From the NCBI GenBank assembly GCA_015345905.1, contig JADDTR010000002.1, positions 1,463,734-1,527,733 of the forward strand: a DNA stretch of 64,000 bases. Reading direction: 5' to 3'. The notes under the pieces are model-generated. The model was given only the letters and a program-made list of their open reading frames with translations. It was not told the DNA's origin and made no database searches. The translations under genes were made by a program, and so were the position numbers. Each line of letters starts with the position of its first letter. Within the stretch, counting starts at the first letter, position 1. Source of the stretch: Aotearoamyces nothofagi. Taxonomy: Eukaryota; Ascomycota; Leotiomycetes; Leotiales; Tympanidaceae. This document shows, piece after piece, positions 11,680 through 22,081 of the stretch.

Positions 11680-12344
11680 CGTGATTCAGCCCCGAGGCCC
11701 AGCATGCAGAGCAGCCAGCTCTATTGTTCGCAGATCAGCTGCAAAAGCCAGGTTCGAGTAGTTTCGAGGACGAGTATCATTGTGGCAGCAAGCATAGCGA
11801 TAGCAAGACGGATATATAAGCACCATAGCGACGACAAAAGCTCCATCCTGAAAACAGGTTCTCCCTCAAGAACCCCATCTCGCAAAAGCCCAAGCCTCAA
11901 AAGCCATCAAATCACCCAGTTCTCACCACCCTGGGTCAAACAACATCTTCTGGAAGCTCCACCGCACCACCGAAGCAGATCCGCCCTGCGCCCTCGCCCA
12001 ACCTCTCCCTGCCAGCCAGCCAGCCAGCAGCGCCCAGAAACCGTCAGCCTTCTAGCTCCTCCTTGCCAGAAAAAGCCACATGGCAGCAACCGGCCAGTAC
12101 CGTGGTACGTCGAGCTGGGGGCTGCCGTTTGGAAAGCTGGAAGCATACACGGCGCCTGACTCGCGCGCGAGATTCCCGGAATGTGGCTCGCCCAGACGTG
12201 CGATGCGGCGCGGGGTTACGAGGGAAAGCTTAAATATCCCCGAACCGCGTAGCCCGCTGCGTGCGGAACGCTGGGGCGGGGAGTTGTTGATATTGCCTGT
12301 CGCTGGCCGGGGTTCTCTTTTGGTCGAGTCTTGATCTCGGAGGG
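11680..12344. other. Upstream of rhodopsin-like gene; GC-rich breakpoint side of a relic
   Basis: No gene is supported. The DNA from about 12,000 to 12,330 is clearly more GC-rich than the relic that follows, and family similarity of the SGNH relic stops sharply at about 12,345, suggesting a rearrangement junction. Confidence 0.4.
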
Positions 12345-13047
12345 TGATACTCTGATTGTTCTACTCGGTACTACCTCAAAGATCCTGTCGACTAAGTTGC
12401 CTAGCCTGATATGGGCATTGGCGACGTCAAACCCTTGGAGCATGCCATTGGCTAATAAAGCTAATGAGCAGTATATTTCGAAAGGTGCAGTAGGGTATTA
12501 TACTGCCGACATGTATTAGGACAACATTTGGAAGAGAAGGTAGAGAAAATTCAGCCTTCTCAGCCACCTGATCAATTCGGTAGCCAGGCCAACCTTCGAC
12601 ATCGACATCCGCCATTGTCCCCGATGGTACGCTCTGGACCATGTTCACAATATTTCCTCCTTGAACAAGCTTGGTTCGGAGACCATATCAAAATCCATTC
12701 CCATCCGTAAATATGCAACCGTATGCGATAGATGCGCCCAAGCATAAAATACACAAGTCAACTCCACGTCCAAAAGAACGAGAAGTCAACTGGCGTTTCC
12801 CGTTAACAGATAAAGCGTCACTGCTGGAAGAGAGCACATCGTTAGCAGGGACGGCAGTAGTGGAGTTAGGTAGAACCATTGGAACTGGAGCATCCGGAGT
12901 GACTGCAGTAGTGCGAAAACTTCCAACTCTAACTTGTTCAGCCAAGTTACTACTAGCGGTAGCATCTGTAGAATTTGATGGAGAGTTTGTCAGGTCAACA
13001 ATGACTATATTATTATAAGTTTGAGTCAATGACGCTAGGAACAGCAT
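12345..13047 (-). pseudogene. SGNH/GDSL hydrolase pseudogene, nonsense-mutated and C-terminally truncated
   Basis: The minus strand from an ATG at 13047 gives a Ser/Thr-rich N-terminal region, then the SGNH block I as LCILCLGASIAYG (GAS in place of GDS) and TDGNGF. TGA at 12688-12690 then replaces the arginine expected in GNGFRYGLR. The same frame continues with YGLRTKLVQGGNIVNMV, EGWPGYRIDQVAEKA and NVVLIHVG. A 54-nt intron (12450-12503) joins to TNGMLQGFDVANAHIRLGNL, where family members have GTND, and to FEVVPSRTI. Similarity ends near 12345, so block V with the catalytic Asp/His pair is missing. The gene would have encoded a secreted esterase-like enzyme; this copy should be dead. Confidence 0.72.
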
Positions 13048-13063
13048 TTAAACTTGCCACAAG

Positions 13064-13366
13064 ATACCGCCAACAGAAGAAGGTAGAGCTGTACCAGGCT
13101 TCCCCGGATACTGGGAAGCGGCCGAGACGGGAGTCAGAGAAGCCGTTACGGACCTGGAGTCGAGCAAGATCAAGATCGGACAGCTTGTTCTTATGGGAGA
13201 CAGGATTCTGTCCGAACGCCGCCTGCTGCGAATGGTGGTGGACGTGTTGGGGACGCAGAGCCTGGACCTTGGATCTGAACATCATGAGAAGATGGCCGAT
13301 CCTGTTTTTGCTGCTGCGATTGGAATGGCGGGGTCGTGGCAATACAACGATTTCAGGTCGTCATAG
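13064..13366 (+). pseudogene. Headless C-terminal fragment of an Hsp70-like (ASKHA ATPase) protein
   Basis: The plus strand holds 100 codons, without an ATG at the front, ending at TAG 13364-13366. The text GFPGYWEAAETGVREAV, KIKIGQLVLMGDRILSERRL, VVDVLGTQSLDLGSEHHEKM and DPVFAAAIGMAG resembles the last segment of fungal Hsp70-like proteins, whose DPVFAAALGxA motif is characteristic. Upstream lies TAA, then the oppositely oriented SGNH relic, so the ATP-binding N-terminal two-thirds are absent. An unseen upstream exon is possible but there is no room without overlapping the relic. Family assignment is by eye. Confidence 0.5.
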
Positions 13367-13413
13367 CTACTACACCCTGAGTGCCCTGATCCCTTCGAAC
13401 CTCTCGAACCTCT

Positions 13414-13581
13414 ATGTCTACCACTTCTTGCCAATGCAACTCTGCCTGTGTTCGTGAGCATACTTCTACTGTTTCATCCTGCTTGTCTGAAGGTGCCTCG
13501 GTAGCTATTGAAGACCCCTCTGATGTCCTGACGAACCCGTTCTGCAACGTCGGCGACCTCCTGAAATTGAATCCTATCTGA
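13414..13581 (+). other. Short cysteine-rich open frame, doubtful
   Basis: An ATG at 13414 opens 55 codons (MSTTSCQCNSACVREH at the start) ending at TGA 13579-13581, with five cysteines in the first half and one more near the end. It has no signal peptide and no relative that I recognise, and it follows the Hsp70-like fragment. It could be a chance frame or a piece of a degraded gene. The rest of the stretch to 13,924 shows nothing. Confidence 0.15.
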
Positions 13582-13924
13582 TTTGTACTTATACGACACC
13601 TCCCCCTATTTACAGGTCACATCCAAATCACTTATTTAAATAACAAAGACAAGTAGAGCATAAGCAGACAGACAGTTATATATAATCATAAATCCATTCA
13701 ATTCATTGCCGCTTTTCCTACTCTCATGTTCGTGGAAGCTAACCAATAGATCGTGGTATACCCAAACTCCGGTCCCTGATCATAGCAATGATAATTCATT
13801 TCCCAAACTTAGCTTTCGGTTCCTAACGCCGTCGTGGCTCGTCCACCGGCCCGTCATCCAACAAAGCATTTTAGGCATCAAAACATGAATCTTCCGTAAA
13901 TCCATACTCGTAACATTCATATAA

Positions 13925-15844
13925 TCATCTTCCCCTATACTCGGGTTTTCTTGCCCTGTTAACCACTGGAGGTGGTCCATCATCCATTGGATATGGTGGT
14001 GTAGGCATCTTTCCTCTCCCACCTGCTCTTTGATCTTCCTGGAACGGTGTCTTCGGTGGTACGGGTGGGGGCTCTTGCGGTTGGAGTGGCCTCGATGGTC
14101 CTTGCGGTTCAGGAGGACGCTGAAACTCGTCAAGACTGACGATCGCGATCTTATCGGCACCGCCAGCTGTGCGGTACTGTGAGGGTGTCGGTGCGTTGAC
14201 GACAAACCTATCCTCTTGCATGGAACTTGATGCCACAGATGAAGATGACCCGGTGGCAGGGTGAGAAGATGTAGGGCGTCGACGATGCTCGTCAGACGTT
14301 CGAGGAGAGAGGCGCAGAGGCGGCACAGTGAGCTGATCTTGGTCACTATCATAGCTAGGGCGTGGGGGAGGTGAACGTTGGGGGATGGCTGGGACCTCAG
14401 CAGGTAATTCTACTGCTAGAGTATATGGCTCTGGCACACTAGCAAGATCAGTTCTTGTGTCTTTGCCTTCGATTCTCGCCTTCGCCTTGTATATCCGAGC
14501 CAGTTTAGCCGACGCATCAAGATTCATCTTCTGAACATCGGACTTCCCCAGGTATCGTCTTGTACTAGTGCTAATATCTGCCAAACGACTCCATTCGTTC
14601 ATGCCAAATTCTCCCACCCCAATTTCGACGTTGAGGCGGATATAATTTTCCGGCAGGACACCTCGTTTAGCGAGATATTCCTTCAGCATGAATTGATGTG
14701 TATCTTCGCAGTTCTCGATCTTAGAGATCAGTCGCCTCCTCGCTTCTGCAAAGTCGCCCATGAACTCTTCATACCAGAGGTGCTTGTTGTGGTCACTTCC
14801 GGCAGGCCGTTTGCCGGTACCAATACTAACGAACATTCCGACTTCTCGTCCTGGCCATTCGTTGACGGTTGCCTCGTCGAGGACTACCGGGGCAGGGTTG
14901 AATAGGCCATTTCCTTCATCAATAAACACCGATTGTCCGACTTGGATTGGTTTGAAGGCCAATCCGGTTGCGCATGTTGCTCTTCCCGCCTGCCATATCG
15001 TGCAATTGAATTCCGGGGCTGTTTCTTTTCTCGAGTCGTAAGAACGCAATAGGGCTGGGTTTCCACCCTTCTGTGTCCCTTTGTAAACTGCTGTGATAGC
15101 ACTACGTCATGTTAGCTGCGTAATAATGGATTCCTAATTCAGTGCTTACGTTTTTGTTCTGTTTTCTCTTTTATCATATAGTAAGGCATTCGGGTTGCCC
15201 CAGCGGAGAGGACCAACTGCTCTGTTTGTGTAGCTCATTGAGCTTCTGGCAGAGAAACTCAAGACGCTTGCATTGCTCGAATGCCTTTTTACGCCTGGCG
15301 CCGTTGGAGGAGGCCCCGAAGGAGTCATAGAACTCATAGGGCTCATAATATCATCCACCGGTGGTCCATCATTGCCTTCTTCCTCAAATATCGTATGTTC
15401 CCTGACACACTCCCGTATTGCCTCCTCGAGCCTCGACGCCTTGAACAGTGTCGAGCGATATGGTATGCCGACAATTGTCTTATCTGTTTCAAACACTCTG
15501 CGGGTCATCCGAACATACACCTCCTTGCAGGTCTCCAGGTCCAAGCGCATTCTTCCAAGCATAATCGCGATCAGGCCCCCGGTGCCTGTCCCACAGATAA
15601 GGTCGAAATGGTCGCATGGCTTCGGTATTTGGTCTCTGCGGGGCGCACGCCCTTCGATTTCGACGTAGGTTCTGTGCATCAGCTCCTGGATGATGATGAG
15701 CATTGAATAGCCTCGAACGCCGCCGCCATCTAGGATCAGTCAGTATCAGTCTGTGACATGGCGTGTAGCAGTCTTACCAAGTGACAAAATGCGCAAGGGA
15801 GGGCCTTTCGTTGTGTCTCTCCGCCTTACGCCGTTGCTCTCCAT
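13925..15844 (-). CDS. Patatin-like phospholipase-family protein, probable pseudoenzyme
   Basis: Three exons (15844-15778, 15729-15150, 15101-13925) join in frame to 607 residues with two 48-nt introns. The patatin fold is shown by the oxyanion loop SLDGGGVRGYSML at about residue 20, the nucleophile-elbow region CGTGTGGLIAIMLGRM, the pair ETCKEVYVRMTRRVF and TLFKASRLEEAIRE, and later NPALLRSYDSR and FIDEGNGLFNPAPVVLDEA, where the second catalytic Asp normally lies. In lipolytic patatins the elbow is GxSxG; here it reads GTGTG, so the serine is absent. The last 200 residues are a Pro/Ser/Arg-rich disordered tail. It is likely a cytosolic or membrane-associated regulator rather than an active lipase. 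No nearby gene suggests a partner. Confidence 0.87.
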
Positions 15845-18800
15845 GTTTGCTCTTTGTTGTGGCGATGTGTATGCCTTGTCGAAACCTCGGCGGTTGAGCA
15901 GCAGCACGTCGCGATGTTTGATGGGATTGTCCCTTGGGTATATATGCGGTTGTTGCAGTCCGGGATGTCTATTGAGACGGCGGTGAGTGTGAGCAAGAGA
16001 CTGTGCAAGGTGAATAGGTCAGACTGCGAGACGGTTTGCGTGGTACGTACTTGTATGCTGGTGAAGATTCCTACAGCTTCTAGGACCTCGACTGAGTCCG
16101 CACGAGGCTGTGCTGGAGTCGAGCTAATATGCAGGGTGGTGTGCCTGGAAAGTGCGATTGCTACAGGGCTGTAATCGGCCCAACAGGCACCTAAAGGATG
16201 ACCCCGCATATGCTGACGCGAAATAAAACAGGCCCTCAACAGGCCCTCAACAGGCCCTGAGGAAGCCCCGTGGAGATGCAAACAACGAGGCCATTCTCTT
16301 GCGACGCCGGCCAAGAACACCTGCTGCCTTCCCGTCTCGAAGTCGCAATTGCCGCTGTCACGCATTCTCAGCGCTGCAAAGGAGGCACTACACAATGCCT
16401 CCACCCCATCCGCTCCCTGGAGATGCCAATGCGAAAAATAGCCGTACTCCCGTTCCTAGCGTGGGCTTGATTGGTGGCTTTGTTCCTGGCAGATGGGTGG
16501 GAATGACGTGTGAAAGCACCTTCAGCTGCCTCCAGCTCGCACTTGTGAAACTTTTGGGGCTGTGTAAGCACTCGCATCCATCACGTTACTCCGAACAGTC
16601 GTGACAGTGCAAACAAGCCACACAGGTAAATCCAGGTCCGTAGTCCCCGTTTTATAGAGGCCTACTGCACTGCACTGTACTGTACAGGGCCGGGAACCAT
16701 GCAAGGTCCTGGTTGAAGATCTCCTCAAATTCCGTTGACGGCTTTTATCCCAGGTGCTGGTGACGAGTCGTGGGGATTTCATCAAAGTCACGTGCCATGG
16801 TAGTAAATCAGATCACATATCCCCTCGCAAGCAAAGAAAATGCTCGTTTTACTCTCTATAACTGAGTACAGTATTAATTGCCTTGCTTGCTACTTGCGAG
16901 TTAAATCGACGAGGCTCTGCCACGAAACAGCGCAATGCCGCGCCTACTTGCCCATATCCCTTGAAGAGCAGGACCCTGGTAATTGCAGGTACCTAATGAG
17001 CTCGGAAACCCGTAGAACTTGGTATAACTTGAATCCACACGGGCGGTGCTCGTGGTCTCGGGTCTGCCCGGGCGAGAGGCTGTGCTGAAGTCGGTGCCGG
17101 TAGCCATGACTAACCAACTAAAATCTCCACGAACGAACTGCGGAGTCAAAGCTAGGCTTTGTAGGTAGATAGGAAAACTCCAGTCGATAAATGAGAGATA
17201 GGATAAGCTTCTGCCAAGGATAGTTGAGATATATCCGATTGCATTGATCTTGAAGTAGTCTCTATTCGGATTGCAACGAATTTGATCAGTAGGTACAGGT
17301 TGGCTGTCGGTACATAAGTTAACAGTAATAGACTGCTTGTCGATAGCCGTATTCCATCAGATAATATAGCAAAGAGAAGATAATAACAGAATGGTAAAGG
17401 ATAAGTCCCACTGTACCGTGTACAGCAGAAGATCAAGCAAGGTCAAGGCGGGAGCTTCGTGACCGACCGACATTGTACAGCCTCCCCTTCATAAAATCAG
17501 TTATTTTGAAGAAAATAAACATGACATTGGACCGAACAGCGTCGTCAGCCACGCCTTTTTAACGATTCTAACGTCGAGAGATTTGCATAAAGACTTCAAC
17601 ATTTTTCGAGGTCGTCCTAAACCGGAGGTTAGTATCTAGGAGGGCGTCGGATATAGTAGGGACAGATATAGTATTTGATAGAAATTGCTCGGCGGAACAA
17701 AAATTGTCCTGAATATGCCAATTTAAGAAAGCAACAAGTGACATATTCGAACTGGCATCGGCGTTGTTTCGATATGTTACCTGAGGCTGCTGCAGTGACA
17801 GCTTCAGGGTTGATATACTAGAATTCTGCTGGAAGCATGCAAGAATTAGGCAATGACGCGAGTCGTAGTTTGAGATATCGCAAAGCTATACAATCTTGGA
17901 ATCGTTGTTATATTAGTATTGAACGGTATAGCAGGAAGGTGTAATGCAAAAGCCTCCCAGCGTATTCAATAAGATATGAAGATTTGTATCACGTGGCATA
18001 TGAGCCAAGCACGCTGCAAATTTCATGGACGATCGAGAGATGAATAGATAGTGCTTACAGGTAATTATGACTCCAATAGTCCAAGTGGTTGGAAATCAAA
18101 GGTGTTGCTCAGCTTAAAGACTAGCTGTGTAATACAGTATGTCGGTTCCTATCCTCTATGTGTATCTATTACTTCAGATAAGCACAGAGGTTCATTAGTA
18201 AAGACTAAAGCAGTTCCCCGGCATCCACGTCTCGATAGGTAGATATAGAGGAATCAGGATGAGAGAGTGAGTTTTCAAAGAGTAAGCATCTCGAAGCTTA
18301 TTACAGCACCGTTGCTTATCGTTATGCGTACTTCCCAAGGAGACTCCGGGCCAAGCATAGCAGATACCGTGACATGTCAAACCATAGCCCCAAATAAAGA
18401 TGGCTTGAGGTGATTGGGACGGCAAATATAATATCAACATGTTACTACCAAGGGCTGCTATTAGAATTCACTCGAATATAGGGATGTCAGCGAGATGAGT
18501 TGTTATCTTTCAATATCAGGTGTTCAGACCTCTGTTAATATTATTACATCAGCTTATGGCTTGCGTGATAACGATGGATTGCGATGTGTCTCCCCTTTCG
18601 CCGCTGCTTGCCCATGCGCACTGTGACTCCGTAACTATCTCGACTCTGTTGCCGCGAAGTGTCGCAGCAGATCACAACTGGATATTTGCTCACAATTGAG
18701 TCGAGCGTATGTGCTTCGACGGCCAGTACAGTACTTCAGGGGGTGTTGCTCCGGTATTACAGTGATGTGCAGAGATATGGTATAGGACGATGGATTATCA

Positions 18801-19266
18801 TGCCAGCGCCGTCAATCGCCGACGGGAGCTGGCATGGCGCGCATGGCCGCTGTGGATTCCGCGACGCAGGGATTGCAGGGTTGTTATCGCCCTTATCTGA
18901 CCCCATGTTTAATTTTCTCCTATAGTATCCGCTTGTGGTTATCAGCGACATAAAATTGGCCACGGTAGGGCAGTTTTCCCCCGTCCCCGTCACCTCCTCC
19001 CACAGCACTGCTACCGCGGCTTAGAAGTGCCTGTGCTGCCCTGCCGGGGCTTCTGTCGGACAATGAAGCTCTCCTGCATGCTTCGTGCCTTGGCCTGAGG
19101 TCATCGATGTATGTCTTCGGGCCCAATCTTGCTCTATTTCTTCTCCTGGGCACCCCCAGCCGGGCATTCACTCTGCTGCCACCCCCGACCACTCTCGGTT
19201 TATACGACAATCCAAGCAATCACCTCTGTGCAGAGACGTTCGGAGTGTAGCCCAGCCTCTTTGAAG
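15845..19266. other. 3.4 kb gene-poor intergenic region
   Basis: No protein gene could be supported on either strand; frames up to about 190 codons lack family features and codon bias. From about 17,100 to 18,560 the DNA is AT-rich without recognisable transposon motifs. No convincing tRNA or structured RNA was found by eye. The last 600 bases are presumably the permease promoter. Confidence 0.5.
16229..16259. repeat. 11-bp tandem repeat, nearly three copies
   Basis: The unit CAGGCCCTCAA is repeated head to tail, the third copy breaking after eight bases. It lies upstream of the patatin-like gene in otherwise unique DNA. Confidence 0.85.
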
Positions 19267-21224
19267 ATGGTTTCACAGCCCAGCTATGAGGATGGCAACA
19301 GCAGCGGCAGCGGCGACAATCCTTCGGTCTCGCGCGAGGAGACAGCCAGCAAGGCAAAGACTATACTTGGTTTAGAGGAAGGCGACACTGCCATGGTCGG
19401 CTCTGATGATCAACTCCTCATGAAATTGGGATATCGCCCAGAACTGAAGCGTGAATTCTCCTATCTCACGGTGTTTGGGCAATCGTTTGGGGCCATGGGT
19501 ATTGCGCCTGCCATCGCAGAGTCTATCACTTTCTCACTGGGTAGCGGCGGTGCCGTTGGAATGGTCTGGACATATCTGGTTGGATGTCTTCTATTGATCC
19601 CAGTTGCCTTTTCTTTGGGTGAACTGGGATCGAGTATGCCGACAGCTGGAGGATTATACTACGTGGGTCGCTTCGGTCCAGCAACACAGCATAGCTAACC
19701 TGAACATAGTGGGTTGCCAAATTGACTCCTAAAAAGTATCGGGCTCTTATGTGCTGGCTAGCGTAAGTTCTTCAAGATGCGAGCTATAGGATTATTCTAA
19801 CATTAGACTACAGCGGCTATATGAACGTCCTAGGGTACATTTCTATCTATGCCTCCACGATTTATGCCGCCACTCTGATCCTCGGAGCAGCTTGTTCTAT
19901 CGGATCAGATCAGACATGGTTTGCTACGAAGTATATGAATTATGGGATATTTGCCGCCACCATCTTCTTGACTTTTGGAATGACATGTGTCTCATCTAGA
20001 GTCCTGTCACATCTCAATACTTTCTATATTGCCGTTCAATTTGCCATGTTACTCGTTCTAATTATAGTTTTGGCAGCGGCCACACCCAGCGAGCTGAAGA
20101 ACGATGCAGCCTTTGTATTTTCTGATTTCCAAAACACTAGCTACTGGTCGGACAAGTAAGTTTTCAGTGTTGCAGGATATGCTATCACTGCTAACCTGTT
20201 CCAGCGGCTGGGCATTCATGATGTGCTTCCTCACCCCAGTCTGGGTCGTATCAGGATTCGAGTCATCTGCAACGATCGCCGAAGAAGCATCCAACGCAGC
20301 CAAAGCCGTTCCGTTTGCCATGGTTTCTTCCTTGGTAACAGCAACTGTTACGGGATGGGCTGTAGTGATTGCCATCGCTTTCTGCATGGGTCCAGACCCA
20401 GTTGGACTTGTGGAATCCCCACTTCTCCAGCCTATGGCACAGATCCTGTTCAATAGTACTGGCAAAGGTGGCAGTATTGCTATGCTAGTACTGCTATGGT
20501 TCTCGAGTATTTGCAATTGCTCAATACTTATGGTTGCAGCGTCCCGTGAGAGCTTTGCTCTCGCTAGAGGTACGTCTATTCATCATTTCCTCTCGTAAGA
20601 TTACAATTAACAATCTCAAGATCATGGTCTTCCGTTCTCTAGCTTCCTTCGTGTTCTCGCTAAGAACAAGACTCCTGCACGAGCTGTCGGTTTTGTTGCC
20701 GTCTTCTCCCTTGCCGAGGGTCTCCTCATGCTCGTCAACACCATCGCCATCAACTCAATCTTCAACCTCGCAATTATGGGTCTTTATTTCGTAAGTTCAC
20801 CACTTCCGTACCACCTAGCACACCAACTAACATTTTATAGGCATACTGCATGCCCCTCATTGCTCGTATCTGCTTCAAACACTTCACTCCCGGTGTCTGG
20901 TACATGGGCGACAGGCTCTCCTACATATCAGCAATATATTCTGTCAGTTGGATGACCTTCATCTTCATTCTTCTTCTCTTCCCTACCTACCCAAACCCAA
21001 ATGATGAAGAGATGAACTACGCCGTTGCCGTGCTTGGAGCTGTACTCGTCTTTTGTCTGATCTACTACTATATTCCTGGCTGGGGTGGCAAAACGTTCTT
21101 CACTGGCCCGGTCAGGACAATTGATGATATCATTGGCCAGGACCCAGAGCTGCAACGGGAACTCGAGAAGAAGGTTTTGGAGGACAGACAAGATGCCGAG
21201 CCAGTAACCATAGATGAAAAGTAG
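19267..21224 (+). CDS. Amino-acid/GABA/choline-type permease (APC superfamily)
   Basis: Six exons (19267-19662, 19710-19762, 19814-20155, 20205-20569, 20621-20790, 20841-21224) join in frame to 569 residues; the introns are 47-51 nt. Twelve membrane spans are visible. Family landmarks are FGQSFGAMGIAPAIAESI, LGELGSSMPTAGGLYYWVA, the SGFESSATIAEEASNAAKAV motif of this APC subgroup, and ASRESFALARGDHGLPFS. It should carry an amino acid or related amine across the plasma membrane with protons; the Uga4/Hnm1-like subgroup is indicated but the substrate is not. The N-terminus is hydrophilic and the C-terminus ends in a charged tail (ELEKKVLEDRQDAE). The start is the ATG of MVSQPSYEDG; a longer in-frame extension upstream lacks family similarity. 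Confidence 0.93.
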
Positions 21225-22081
21225 GAATGTAAATGAAAGAGGAACCGAGGCGCATGGAGTGTAATGGATTATGTGTCAGCTTCCAACTGTCTTCTCTCAG
21301 ACACCGGTACTCGTCGACTTGTATATGTAATATAAGAACCTTCAACACCACTACTGTATCACCATCTCCAACCCATCTCAACGCAAGACCAAATGCCATT
21401 TTTTTCCCTTTGAATAAGCCGGCCTGTAAAACAGCGAGTCACAGCAAAGATACCATGATTCCGTAGCCGGAACAAAGAGCATACCAGCGCGCACACACAC
21501 ACATACAAACATCCACTCCCTCCCTGCTGCGAGTCCTCTCTTGATAAGTCGATAGCGTGAAAAAAAAGTTCACCGGTCTCACAGACCGAAAATCGCAGCG
21601 CCAGGACAGACGGCGCGGCAGCGAGGACGTGCATGGCCGACAGCAAGGCCGAGCGGTGGCGAGAGCTCTCGGGGGATCCCACCTCGCCTCTCCTGATATC
21701 CAGAACTCGGCATGTGCAATCTCGATATATCGGTCTATCCGTCTCTGAGATATTCGTCTTGGGAGATCGGCTGGTTGGTTGGTTGGAGAGCAGAGAATTT
21801 GACGAGATGAAAAGGGGGCTTGGTCGGACACGTTCTAGAAGCATCGGGGAAGAGCCTACATCTGAATCTTGATTAATTAGTCTATCTGTCTATCTATCTA
21901 TCTATATTATTTATTATATACGCAGAAAAGAGTCTGGCGCCATAAGCTATCTATCCTATCGTATCTATATAACAATCCAACGTCTCGCAGAAAACCTTCG
22001 CAGAACTCCATCGTAAGCATCAGAGTATGGACTTGTAAAACCCCGACCTCGTTGAAGAAAGCTGTATAGCTCTTCTCCCAT
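21225..22081. other. Convergent intergenic region with TCTA microsatellite
   Basis: This is the spacer between the convergent permease and MFS genes. A TCTA/TCTG tetranucleotide run lies at 21881-21906. The sizeable opposite-strand frames here show no family features. Confidence 0.5.

Noticed and set aside
15826-16404. 192-codon minus-strand frame upstream of the patatin-like gene
   Set aside because: It overlaps the first exon of the patatin-like gene in another frame and has no recognisable domain.
21359-21844. Long minus-strand frames between the permease and MFS genes
   Set aside because: They cover low-complexity GA/TC-rich 3' sequence and look like chance; no domain is seen.
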